Below are positions 25,606 to 36,740 of a stretch of DNA of 64,000 nt, piece after piece. Position 1 is the stretch's first letter; every line of letters begins with the position of its first letter. Source of the DNA: Blasia pusilla. Taxonomy: Eukaryota > Marchantiophyta > Marchantiopsida > Blasiales. A program made the translations under genes and the position numbers. The stretch covers positions 53,816,001 through 53,880,000 of the forward strand of contig CM114271.1 of assembly GCA_050084515.1 (NCBI GenBank). The letters are read 5' to 3'. Under the pieces are notes generated by a model. That model had not been told where the DNA came from, ran no database searches, and saw only the letters and a list, made by a program, of their open reading frames with translations.

Positions 25606-25877
25606 CCATGATGGTGTGTGAATGTGAGAGTCGTATCCCACCAATTATGCTTCTTTAGCAATTTTCTCCTCTCTTCTTTCCTTAAACATCAAGAATTCCA
25701 ATTGATGTTCTCAAAATCTCTAAGCATAATTGGTGGGATACAACTCTCACATTCACACACCATCATGGAGAATTTTTTTTCCTATCGCTCTAATAATTAG
25801 AGCGATAGGAGACCATGATATTAGAGCGATTGGAGAACATCAATTGGAATTCTTGGTGTTTAAGGAAAGAAGAGAGG
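25606..25877. repeat. Nested foldback with three inverted-repeat pairs
   Basis: Arms A 25,606-25,651 and A' 25,723-25,768 (46 bp each, nearly perfect). Arms B 25,667-25,711 and B' 25,834-25,877 (about 44 bp, few mismatches). Arms C 25,781-25,794 and C' 25,796-25,809 (14 bp, perfect, 1-bp centre). A and B partly interleave, so the two long stems are mutually exclusive or pseudoknot-like. It lies in the leader upstream of the Copia gag start (26,335). Confidence 0.8.
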
Positions 25878-26334
25878 CAAGATAAGGCACCATTTCAATT
25901 TCGGAGAAGGAAATTTTGTTCACAACTTAGTGGTTGCAGATTTCAGGTAACTCTCTAACCGTGATAAAACTTTGGAAGTATTTTTAGGGCTTTTCTGCCG
26001 GTCAATTTAGCAATCTCGGTTGGCATTGATGGACAAAACTCCAAAGACTTGTTCTAGAAAATCTTTTAGAGCTCTTCAAGGGCTTTCCAATGCATCCAAA
26101 ATCGTTCGATTTTGACATTCTAAGTTCCTACGATAGCAATTTCAGTGTAGGAAAGTGCAATTAGTGAAGGAAAGTTGTGCATTTTGCTGTCTTCGGGCCA
26201 ATTTCAACTAGTTCTTCCATGCAATTGATCAATTTTGGAAATTCCAGATCAATTTTTATTCAAGAGTGGTCTATGCTTCAATTGGACCACAGAAGAGCCT
26301 GAAATTACGTTTGTGGCGAGTGAAATCGTTCTTC

Positions 26335-29300
26335 ATGGAATATTCCTCAATAGCAATCACAAGCGATAAGCTAGATCAGCACAATTACAAGGTCTGGAAG
26401 TTTCGCATGAAAAAATTTCTCATGGGTCAAGAACTATAGGAGCTTCTTATTGGTGATGAGGCTAAGCCAAAAGGTGACTCGACCGACTTGAATGTTTGCG
26501 CTTGGAACTAACGCGCAAGGTAAGTAATCCATTACATTTCAATAATGATTTATTTGCCAATGATTGGTCACATTCAAGATGTTGATATTCCGAAGGAGGT
26601 CTGGGATGCATTAGAAAAGTTGTTTTATACATCTATAAAAGCTATAAAGCTTCAATTGAAACAGCAAGTGAACGAAGTGAGGAAAGGATCACAAAGCATT
26701 AATGAGTATGTTTTGAGGATCATACATATTCTTGATTAGTTGAATAGCATTGGAGTGATAGTAGAAGATGATGGTATGATTTTGTTCACACTTCAAGGCC
26801 TTCCAAAGGATTATAAGTCTTTTGAGACATCTATCTTTGTGAGAGAGAAAAATCCAACTTTTCAAGATTTTGTCCCATTGTTAATTAGTGAAGAGATAGG
26901 CCTAGTAGGCAGAAGTAACTTGTCTAGTTTGCAAGAGAGTGTACTAATTGCAAAGAATGGATCAAACAAAGGTAGAGGTTGTGGTCAAAGTTTCCGTGGT
27001 CATGGTGGATATGGAGCATATAGAGGAAGAGGCGCTCAACATAACTTCACTCAATCAACTATGAACCACTACCAAACATATCACAAGGTGATGGAAACCG
27101 TTGGGGTCAAGGTTAGCACGAGAGGGTATTTGGATCTTACAATTGCTATGGGATAAAGGGTCACTATGCAAAGTTTTGCTTCAAGAAGAAAAAAAAGATG
27201 AGAACATGAGCCTTACAACAACAAAACTATGTGGAGCAAAAACACGAAGGGTAGTATCAAGAACAAAAATATTTATAAAGTTAGGACCTTTTGGTCATGA
27301 CTCATGAGATGGAAGCAATGGTGAAGAAAGACTCGACAATGAATTGATACATCCACTCTCGTGCATTAAATCACATGACCTCACAAGCTAAATAGTTTAG
27401 TAGTATGGAGTCTGTGAAAAATCTTGCAATAGTGCTTACAGGAGATGATACTCAACATCATATCACTCATACCGGTAAAGTTCGATAACATCAGATGGTC
27501 GTTATTCTCTTGGAAATTTTCTCTATGTTCATACCATTGCAAGAAATTTGATCTTTGTAGGACAGATAATATAATACAATTATCAAGTGAAGTTTAAGAC
27601 AGATGGTTGTTTCATTGAAAGAGTGGATGACTAGACTATGATACCGAAAGGAACTAGATGTGGCAGAATGGTCAATTTAGATGTTTATATGCCAGAGATT
27701 CAAACATCAATGTATGGTCAAACTGGCCAACAAGTCATAGATCTAAATGTATGGCATAAGAGATTTAGGCATATGAAACTTCAGAGTCTTTCATCATCTA
27801 ATCTAGTAATATGACTTCATAAATTAGCAAGTCCTGCTATGTAAGAGGTATGCACTGCTAAATAGCCAATTTGGAAAACAAGCTAGATTTCCATTATCAA
27901 AGCAAGATAGAAGAGCATCCAAGATATTTGAGTTAATTCACACTGATGTATGGACAACATCACAACATAACCTTAGTGGTTTCCAGTACTTTGTTTAATC
28001 TATTGATCACTTCTTTAGGTCTATATGCGTATAATTTTTGAAAGCAAAATCAAAAGTATTTTTAATGTTCCATACATTCAAAGTTTTGGTAGAGAAGAAG
28101 ACTAGAGAACACAATCTCAAATTGCGTTTTGATGGAGAAGGACACTACCTTTCAATAGAGTTTGATGACTACTTATATAAAAATGGTATCCAACGACAAG
28201 TGACTTGTTGCTACACTCCACAAAAATAGGATGGTTGAGAGGAAGAATCGACATATTGTTAAGGCGACACGTATGCGTGTTATGCTGAATGAGAAGAACA
28301 TGCCTAAGGTGTATTGGGCAGAGGTTGTAGCATGGATAATCTTATTAATCAACCAAATTCCAACAAGAGGAGCTTATGATAAGACTCCATTCAAAATCTT
28401 CACCGGAAGTAAATCTGATTTCTTCTTCCTAAAAGTGTTTGATTGTATTTTGTATGCTCCTCTTCCTTCTATTACTTCTGTTTTTCCTCTTCCTAAAAGT
28501 GTTTGATTGTATTTTTTATGCTCACCTTCCTTCTGAAAGACGTCAAAAATTATACCCCAAATCTGAAAGATATGTCTTCATTGGCTATATTGATGGCTCT
28601 AAGGGATATAAGTGCTACATTCCATCCTCTATGCAACTTATTATTAGTCACGATGTTATTTTTTATGAGCTAATGTCATGGTCTGCTCCATTTGAGTCCA
28701 TTACACCTCTAAACTTGTTTGTTGAGGGGAAGAATATGACTATGAACCAACATACATTGCCTACAAATCTCCCAAGTACTAATGCAGGATTAGGAGAGGT
28801 TATAGATTCTTCAATTAAACTTGTCAATCCATCATCTGGAAGAGTACGTATTGAGTCTGTTGATTCTAGTCAGATCTCGAGTTATATGCTAGAGGCATCC
28901 ACCTCTGAATAACAACTTCGTAGATCAAGTAGAGTCACACATCTTGTTCATAGATTCATGAATAAAAGATTCGTTGTAACACATCATGTATATATGATGA
29001 ACACCCTTTAAGAATAGGAGTGGAGTTATTTGGAAGAAGCTCCAAGCAAGGTCGAATGGATTGAAGCTATGGAGGAAGAGCTTGTTGCATTCTCGGCGCT
29101 GCATTAAGACATCAACAAACTTGGATTTACAAAGTCAAGCGCAACCAAGATGATACAATGAACATATACAAAGCCATATTGGTAGCCAAAGACTATGCAT
29201 AACAATATGACATCTATTATGAGGAGACCTTTAGCCCTGTTGCAAAGATGGAAACTAAAAGAACAGTGGTTACAATTACAATAAGTAAGAAGTGGAAATT

Positions 29301-29829
29301 ACATCACTTGGACGTCAAGAATGCCTTCTTGAATGGAAATCTATATGAGGAGGTATATATGACTCAACCACTTGGATATGAGCATCCAGAATTTCCATTC
29401 CATATATGCAGATTAAAAAAATCTCTACATAGTCTCAAACAAGCTCAAAGAGCTTAATATGGCAAGATTACATACGTTCTACAAGAGTTGGGCTTAAGGA
29501 TATGTGATTCTAAATCCTCGTTATATGTCTTGAGAGGACAAGATCATAGGGTTATTATTATGTTGTATGTTGATGAACTCTTGATTACTGGGAGTAGTGA
29601 GAACTTGGTACAACAAATCAAGCTAAAGTTACAGGACGAATTTGATATAAAGGACTTGGGAGAACTCAAATAATTTTTCGGTATTGAGTTTATCAAGGTT
29701 GGAGAGAGCATGTGATTATTTAAATGAAAATGTGCTCTTCACATGCTTTCAAAAAATGATATGACAACTTATAAGCCAATCTCCACACTATAAGACCAGA
29801 GTGCGAAGCTAAGAGTGGATAAAGGAGGT
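26335..29829 (+). pseudogene. Ty1/Copia retrotransposon relic, gag to RT (5' part)
   Basis: Start at ATG 26,335 (MEYSSIAITSDKLDQHNYKVW). Gag has the UBN2-like segment GLPKDYKSFE near 26,795 and a zinc knuckle (CYGIKGHYAKFC near 27,127-27,165) lacking its second Cys. The protease region reads ALNHMTSQAK with the catalytic DSG lost (near 27,345). The integrase core includes ELIHTDVWTT (27,933), YTPQ (28,213) and ERKNRHIVKATR (28,237). RT includes HHLDVKNAFLNGNLYEEVYM (29,302) and LYVDELLITG (29,563), where the usual YVDD is YVDE. The order PR-IN-RT is diagnostic for Copia. At least eight in-frame stops make it dead. A direct duplication of the KVFDCI segment lies at 28,433-28,530. The frame stops after AKLRVDKG at 29,829; its continuation is at 36,740 on the opposite strand. 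Confidence 0.85.
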
Positions 29830-31517
29830 CAAGGTGGTTCTTGAAGTGAAGACCCTCGGAACCTGACGCCACTCCGCGTAAAACCTCTAGAGCTACTCTC
29901 GGGTTCACCACCTCGCCTCTCAAAGTCCTGAACGGACGTCGTGATGACCCTTGTGTCCTTCTCACCTGATCACTCTTGCCTCGCGAGTAATCCCTCAATC
30001 ACTCATCCCAAACATACGGCACTCGATCTACACTCTCCCTCCACGAGACATGTAACGTGCGGCAATAAGCGGTGTGGTGCGGCAAATCGACCAGGCTATC
30101 ATCTCATCAAAAACCTACCCTCAACTCTAGACATCCCACATAGGTCTATGTCCCCTAAATCACATACATAAATAATGCTCTCAGCATCCACACACCCAAT
30201 ATCCCCAAATAAACTACCAAAATCCCAGAATCCCTCACACGTGCAGGGTAATAGACCTAAATGGGTAACCCGAACACATGTCGATGTCGCTCCTCAGAAA
30301 CTGCGAATCTTGACCCCAACTCGGTCGTGGAGACAACTCCTCCAATCAGCAAGTCATACTCCTCCGGTATTGACGTTGCTCAAAACTCGATAGATGGTGC
30401 AGTTACAGCGGAACTGTGCGGTGTTGCAGGCGGCACGGAACGGCTACGAACAACACGGCCCTCGATGATGGGATGCGGCACTCGGCGGCATACCCTCCTC
30501 AATAAAAAATAAACCCACACTCTGCTCCACAATGCCGGAGTGGCTCCGCGATCAAGACGGTGCGGTGCGGCCAAGAGCGGCACGGCGCGGCAATCGGCGG
30601 CGCGTTGTGGCAACGGGCGTCACGGCACGGTACCCGGTCGTCGTTGAGCGGCTACCAATCACAACATAGTAGTAGGAACTCAAAAATCAAACACTATAAC
30701 AGTGGTTATATGCCATCACAAGTTGATGGCATATGACAGTGGCGGCCAAAACAAAGTACGTGATGGCGACGCAAGTCGGAGAATCAACGAACGTTGTGGA
30801 AGACCCTCCACTCGTAACGGCGGCAATGGCAACCAAGAGTGGACAACGCACGGTGACGGTGATGGTTGACCATTTCTGGTGATGTTTGACCGTTGACGAT
30901 GACTATGATGGTGACGGCCGCCGCCGGTGTGGCCCGCCAGTGTGGCGGCTGGTTTAGGGTTTGCACAATTTAACCCTAAAAACCGCCTAGCAATGGCACT
31001 TTTGCAAGATTGACCATAACTTTTTGCTCGCAACTGCAAATTGCGTATTGTTTTTTGTACAGAGTGCACAGCTTCACGATCTACACTAGTATCAAAAAAT
31101 ATTTGGAATCGGAGATTCTAGTAAAAACTGACAGGGATTGTTGTAAAGCCCAATGGCTCTTTCTTCTACCCAGCATTCGGCAGCGCTTCCGCGCTAATTC
31201 CTCCCAACAAAAACGTAAAACCTATAAAAATGCAAATCAGTAAGCAACATGGTGCTCCTAAAAGCACCGGAATGGGGCATCCGCCCCCATACTCAATCCC
31301 TATCAAAATTGGGCAGCGCTTCCGCACGCCACTCTTCCACACGAAAAATTGGCAAATGCAAAGAACAATCCAAGCAACCCTTGCTCCGATGAGCACTCCC
31401 ATGAGATGTTGAACGGGGAACACGGTCCCCAACCTGCAAAAACAGCAAGTAATCAGCGAGCTCCCCCATGAAGCTCTCTCACTCTCTCTTTCTCTCATTC
31501 TCTCATTCTCTCTTTGT
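29830..31517 (-). repeat. Leader of Gypsy copy 1, separated from its gag by an inversion
   Basis: The - strand continues segment A (31,518-32,032) into a long non-coding leader collinear with 22,344-19,630, including the CAG-GTTGGGGACC block near 31,430. It ends near 29,830 in CTTCAAGAACCACC, just short of gag. The missing gag starts at 36,741. The right junction shares short similarity with the copy 3 leader around CTTGACCT. GC content is notably high at 30,400-30,960. Confidence 0.7.
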
Positions 31518-32032
31518 AAAGTAAGATCCAATCTCTCTCTACACAATCTCACACCATAGCTCTCAAAGGTGTGCACTCTCTCTCATGTCAAACCAAACCC
31601 ACTCTCCTAATGAGAGGCTTGGGTTACACTCACAAGGCAAGGGACCATAGCTCCGCCGTCTCATGCCAAGAAGTTCAACAAAGAGAGAATGAGCTCTCAA
31701 GCTCTCTCTCCTTGGGATATATACCCCTCCCCTCTCCCAAGCTCTCTCCATGGTAACCTATTCTCCCAAGTCACCTCTTTGGCTCTTGACTTGATGGAGG
31801 AGGTCAAGGGTCACTTACCAAAAATAGAAATTCGATCATATACTCAAAATGGTACTTGCCTAAAATAGTAAGTTCCTCAATATGGCTCCAAATGAGCCAA
31901 AACGAAGGGGAAACATGCTCTCTCAGGTTTCCCGGGGCCTCAGCAGGTCATCCTCGACCTCCTAGGCTTGTCCTCCAATACTCTTGAAGACGCTCTTCTA
32001 GATCTCACCGATCTATCCTAAAGGACGTGACA
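31518..32032 (-). repeat. Terminal segment A (5' copy, A1) of Gypsy copy 1
   Basis: About 515 bp, roughly 95% identical by eye to 43,477-43,992. On the - strand it starts TGTCACGTCCTTTAGG at 32,032 and ends GGATCTTACTTT. A TATATA element (31,716-31,723) could be the promoter. It borders the 4-bp repeat CATA at 32,033-32,036, the edge of the host RT gene. Unlike the 3' copy, it runs into the leader and is not followed by segment B. Confidence 0.8.
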
Positions 32033-34490
32033 CATAGATGATATTCTTATCTTCAGTTCCACGGTTGAGGAGCATGAGCGACACCTAGAGGAGGTGTTTC
32101 GGCGATTGCAGTTACATGGACTTAAGTTACATCTAGGCAAGTGCAGATTCTTTCAGGAGCAGATTGAGTACTTGGGACACACCATATATCCAAGTGGGTT
32201 AGGCATTCAGTAGAAAAAGGTGGAGGCTATTGTGCAGATTCCACGCCCTATAGATGTGAGTCGAGTCCGAGCGTTTCTTGGACTGGAAAACTTCTATCGA
32301 CGGTATGTCAAGGGTTTTAGTGCAATCGCAAAGTCTTTGACCTTTTTGATGAGACTTGATCAGGTTTGGTTTTGGGGAGATGATCAGGAGCGAGCATTTC
32401 ATGAGCTCAAGGACAGGTTGACATCCTCACCCATTTTACAGAGACTGGTTAGGGATCGCCCATTCCAGTTACATACGGATTGGAGCATGTTGGATCTAGG
32501 AGTAGTGCTTACTCAGAGGGATGACGAGGAAACGGAGTTTGTTGTGGCTTACACGAGCCGATCAAAAAACATTGCAGAGGCAAAAAACAGCTCTTACGAG
32601 GGAGAGTGCTTGGTTGCAGTGTGGGCCGTGGCACATTTCAGGTGCTATTTATTCGGCAACCCTTTCACACTTATCACTGATCATCAGCCGTTGAGGTGGT
32701 TGATGGAGTCCGACAAGCTTACGAGAAGCTTGCTAGGTGTGGTCTATTACTACAGGAGTATGAGTTTGAGGTGGTTCATAGGCGGTTCATAGGCTAGGCC
32801 GGTTGAACTAGGATGCGGATGGGTTGAGTCGTAACCCATGTCCGAGTCAGAGAGACGATACATGAGCTCGATGGCACGAAGAGAGTGATGAGGAGATGGT
32901 GCCCGGTTGGCATGCATCTGCCTATCTTTGTTGGTTGACTATGGTAGGTCAGCCACAGGTGATGACTCCAGTGGTGGGGTTGGATGATGAGTCTTTGGAT
33001 CCGGAGGTCGATGAAGAGGCGACAGGTGGTCGGGATATCCATGACGACGTGGAGGTTGTGGAGTTCTTGCGCATTGGCATCATAGTGAGCACAATGAGTG
33101 CTAGGGAGCGGGATCGGATCCTACAATGAGCCAAGAGGTTTAGGTGGGAGGGGACTCATATTTTGCGAGTATGGGAAGATGGTAGGATACGAGTGGTACC
33201 TCATCCTTCCCAGCGAGCACGTGTAGTGCGACATGCCCATGAGGAGTTGGGACATTTTGGAGTGAAGCATACTTACAGCTTACTCCAGATTCAGTATTGG
33301 TGGCGCGGCATGCATATTGGGATACAACAGTTTGTGGCCAGATGTATGGTATGTGATAGAGTGCGAGCATCCTTCAATGCTCCCACTCCACAATTACATC
33401 CTTTGCCGATTATGGGTGTAGGTTATTGGTGGAGTTTAGACTTTGCGGGACCTTTGCCATTGATCGAGCGTCATCATACATACGTGTTAGTCATGGTGGA
33501 GCATTTCTCCAAGTGGATAGAGTTGGTGGCACTACTGGACAAGGCGAGCGAGGGAACATCTTATGTATTTCTAGATTGTGTGCTTAGTTACTTTGGTGCA
33601 CCGGCGGAGGTGTTGACTGACCAGGGTACCAAGTTCATGGGAGAGTTTCAGGCCTTGTGTGATCAGGCCCTGATAGATCACCGCATCACGTCCAAAGATC
33701 ATCCTGAGGCGCATGGGTTGGCGGAGAGAGTGGTATAGACGGTGAAGAGAGGATTGCGCAAGTATGGCTTGCAGCGGGGACAGTTGAGGGAGTGGGACCT
33801 ACAATTGCCATGGTTGGCTATGGATTATCGCTCTAGTCGACAGGCATCCTTGGCGTCATTTTCACCATACTTTTTGCTCTTTGGGAGAGAGGCAGGTTTA
33901 CCTGCAGCCATTCGACGTGACATGGCGGAGGTGTTAGATCTTGATGATCCAGATATGTGGGTACAAGCATGTTCTCAGAGGGCGGAGGTTTTTCGTAGAG
34001 TTATGCCTATAGCCTTTGAGAACTTAGCTATTGCTCACCATAGAGATACATTGAGGTACGCGACCATTTGTGGAGGAGGTTATCGTCTAGGGATTAGGAG
34101 GTTTCATCCTGGAGATTAGGTGTATTTACAGCAGGCGGCACCCACGATGCTAGATGTCACCGCAAGGCGCACGATCCTATGTGTGCGCGAGGTTTTACCG
34201 ACCGGAGTCCTCATGTTGGAGGGACGTGATGGTATGGTTTGGAAGGATCATTTGCACAATTGTGCGCCATGTCATCTTCCAAAAATAGATGGGATAGTGG
34301 ATCCGAGTTTGGCAGTGGTACTTACAGGCTTAAGGTGTATGTTGTGTGGATCTGCGAGGGGTGCAGCCACCATGTTGGTAAGTGATGGTTGTTCTCAAAG
34401 GTAGCATATGTCATGTATGATCCCCCCTCTTGATGTAGTTCCCACGGGACGATGGATTTGTCTGAGATGTGTATAGGGTAGTAGATCATG
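32033..34490 (+). pseudogene. 3' half of Gypsy copy 2: RT C-terminus, RNase H, integrase, PHD finger
   Basis: Begins inside the RT active site: the frame resumes with IDDILIFSS right after the CATA repeat, while the preceding CY codons are at 44,122 on the other strand. Then RT thumb/connection (YLGHTIYPSGLG), RNase H (HTDWSMLDLGVVL near 32,472; EGECLVAVW; ITDHQPLRWL), integrase zinc-binding HHCC (HAHEELGHFGVKHTYSLL near 33,235), catalytic D (SLDFAGPLP, 33,436), D (LTDQGTKF, 33,613), E (DHPEAHGLAERV, 33,699) and a PHD finger (34,329-34,478). Stops or shifts occur at 32,211, about 32,790, 33,127, 33,736, 34,117 and 34,402. Confidence 0.85.
34329..34478 (+). other. PHD finger at the end of Gypsy copy 2 pol, mutated
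   Basis: The pattern reads CMLCGSARGAATMLVSDGC, then an R-stop-HMSC block with PPL, then GRWICLRC. Against copy 1, the third zinc ligand Cys is Ser and the Trp of the WH pair has become a stop (34,402-34,404). The last Cys pair is intact (CLRC), and the frame ends at the TAG near 34,477. PHD fingers usually bind histone H3 tails (family knowledge). Confidence 0.75.
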
Positions 34491-34540
34491 TCAGAGAGAT
34501 ATGATATTTTCTATCTAGAGTTGGGGGGATCCAACTGCCA

Positions 34541-34690
34541 GCTAGGGGGGCGGTTGTGTGATCTCCATGTATATATATGAGTTGATTTCTGTACATGTGT
34601 GGATCTACCCATGTGTGGGGAAGATAGATGTTGTGTGGTGTAGATGTGACCAGCGATGTATATTGTGTAGCAATATGTATGCGCATGACA
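34541..34690 (+). repeat. Polypurine tract and segment B at the 3' end of Gypsy copy 2
   Basis: GCTAGGGGGGCGG (34,541-34,553) is identical in core to the tract of copy 1 (43,337-43,349). It is followed by a 137-bp B segment ending GCGCATGACA at 34,690. No segment A follows, so this copy ends on B. CATG next to this end (34,688-34,692 region) also occurs near the other end at about 49,487, a weak hint of a 4-bp target repeat. Confidence 0.65.
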
Positions 34691-35605
34691 TGTTGCTTTT
34701 CTATCCTTCTTAGGTCTGTTGATAGGAATATCCTACAAGTGTTTGAGGATCTATTAGGATCTAGCTCCATAGAGTGTCCCATGGGGAAGTTGGCTTGTTC
34801 ATATGCTTCTTGGCCAATTGCCTTTGGCACGGTAGGTCTTCTCTCGATTGAGTTAGTGCCACCCTTGGCCTTTCTAGGGAGTTGGGCTATTGGAGCACCA
34901 CTTCTTTGCTCTAGATTTATGGTTAGGGATATGTCAATCCTCCTATGGTATGCATCTCATGTTGATGATAACTTTTTCCTACCATACTCCTCCCATGGAC
35001 CATGTACGAATTCCTTTCCAACCGAGGCTAGAGCTATTCTCCCCAATTTCTCCTCCTTACATATCTATGGTCAATCTGGGCTCTAATCTTCTTTGATGGC
35101 AGCCGACTTTAATCTAGTTAACTTTTTTGGAGGCACGTTGTCAGAAGAGGATATTCTCTTGGTGTTTTGGGCCGATATTTGCTCTTGCTCTGAGAAGGGG
35201 TCATGCTCATGGTTGGCGGCTCTCCTCCTCATCTTGGATTTCCATATCACACCACTTACCTACACTACAACACTATGGTTTCAATTGGGCCTTCCCCAAC
35301 CATCAATAGTTGGTTCGACGAGTATTGTCGGAGTCACAATCCTCTCAACGTGCATTTGGCACACTATCCATCTTGAGATGAGGAGATTGCCACACACAAT
35401 ATTTTACAATATCATATTCTCTATTTCTCTCGAGAGTGCCTTTCATGCGTAGAGAGAATGACACTACTCCATCTAGGATTCCCTTATTCGTGTAGATCTC
35501 TACATGACGTGGAAGATTGAGGTGGTGGTGGCCAATGTTTACACGTTAAGAGAAACCAAAGGCTTAGGCCATATCAAGAATGATCAAGGATGCCTTCATG
35601 AGGAG
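34691..35605. other. Unassigned repeat-like DNA
   Basis: Open frames of 152 codons (34,628-35,086) and 119 codons (35,093-35,452) on the + strand are hydrophobic and match no family I recognise. The region is flanked by transposon relics on both sides and may be an unrelated decayed insertion. Confidence 0.3.
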
Positions 35606-35783
35606 TAGAGTCACTTGCAAGTGTAGGTTTTTCCTTGTTTTGACCCATTTGGAGCCTATTTGAGAAACTTATTATTTCCAAATAATTCCTTATTTTGAGA
35701 TAATTGGATTTCTATTTATGGAAAGTGATCATTGAACTAATATTGCAACTTTGGGATCAAGGAGGTGATATATGTGTAGATTA

Positions 35784-35843
<60 letters not shown>

Positions 35844-35960
35844 ATTGGAAATGTTTTAGTAACTACTCACCTCTATGGATGAATGCTTATTCTAGTATTT
35901 GGTGTGTTTGATTAGTGATAGTGATATATTTGCACATAACATACAACACAACTTCAAAGC
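35606..35960 (+). repeat. Degenerate segment A/LTR relic with (GA)n microsatellite
   Basis: TTTGACCCATTTGGAGCC and AGAAACTTATTATTTCC near 35,637-35,678 match the A segment blocks of copy 1. A (GA)n tract of about 54 bp (35,787-35,840) replaces the GA-rich part of A. The B-like start TTTATTGGAAATGTTTTAG follows at 35,841. Confidence 0.5.
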
Positions 35961-36029
35961 TTCTTAGGATTCACAAGGTTTTAAATGTGTTATCTCCATT
36001 CATTTGCCAACTTTTTTCAAACCGTAATC

Positions 36030-36215
36030 AATCTATTAGTAGATGGATATAAATGGGCATGGGCAACTACATAAGAGATGGCATTTCAAGAATTGAAGGA
36101 AGCTTTACGATATCCTCTATTTTGAAGTGATATGAAAAAAAAACTCATAAAGTTGTTAGTGGATATATCAAGTTCAACGATAGGAGGGATCCTACAACAA
36201 GAGTAGGTAGATGGA
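36030..36215 (+). pseudogene. Gypsy RNase H fragment
   Basis: The + frame shows EMAFQELKEALRYPLF and LLVDISSSTIGGILQQE, the typical start of a Ty3/Gypsy RNase H domain after RT. Two stops lie inside. It belongs to a different Gypsy lineage from copies 1-3. Confidence 0.55.
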
Positions 36216-36740
36216 TGGCACCTCAACATGTTTTCTTTGAGCTTGAAACACAATGTTATTAGCAAGCTTGATGCTACAAATATTTTATGCATATATTACA
36301 CTAGGTCTTGAGTTACTACAATCAATCTCAACAAGTAATCCATGAAGCCACACTACCTCACATGCTCCATTGGTTGCTCCGCAGTACTCAACCTATGTTG
36401 AAGATAAAGCAACTATAGGTTGGTTCTTTGAAGACCAACTTATAGTTGTGCCTCCCAATGTACATGAATAATCAGATGTGGAATGTCTATCAAGCACGCT
36501 TCTTACCCAATCAACATCTATGAATCCCTGCAATTGTAAACTAGGTGAAGGTTCAAATTGTAGCCCGAATTGAACAAAGAATTTCACATATCGCATAATC
36601 ATCCTCACTAACATCAAGATGAGGTTTTCAAGGTGCTTGGATAAGTTGGCTCACTAAACCAACCTCATAGTTTAAATCTAGCCTGGTTATAGTTAGATGC
36701 ATCAAACTTCCAACCATACGCATGTATATATTAGAATCTG
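36180..36740 (-). pseudogene. 3' part of the Ty1/Copia relic: RT end and RNase H
   Basis: On the - strand from 36,740: LTDSNIYMRMVGSLMHLT, then MIMRYVKFFVQFGLQFE, GFIDVDWVRSVLDRHSTS (RNase H first Asp), GGTTISWSSKNQPIVALSST, VVWLHGLLVEI and NICSIKLANNIVF. This is exactly what should follow AKLRVDKG at 29,829 on the + strand, so the two pieces are one Copia element split by an inversion. Stops and one frameshift are present. Confidence 0.85.

Noticed and set aside
35787-35840. (GA)n tracts as functional GAGA promoter elements
   Set aside because: They sit inside decayed terminal repeats with no gene nearby and look like microsatellite expansion.
36030-36215. The Gypsy RNase H fragment as part of copies 1 or 2
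   Set aside because: Its residues (LLVDISSSTIGGILQQE) differ clearly from HIDWSMLGLGAVL and HTDWSMLDLGVVL, so it comes from another lineage.
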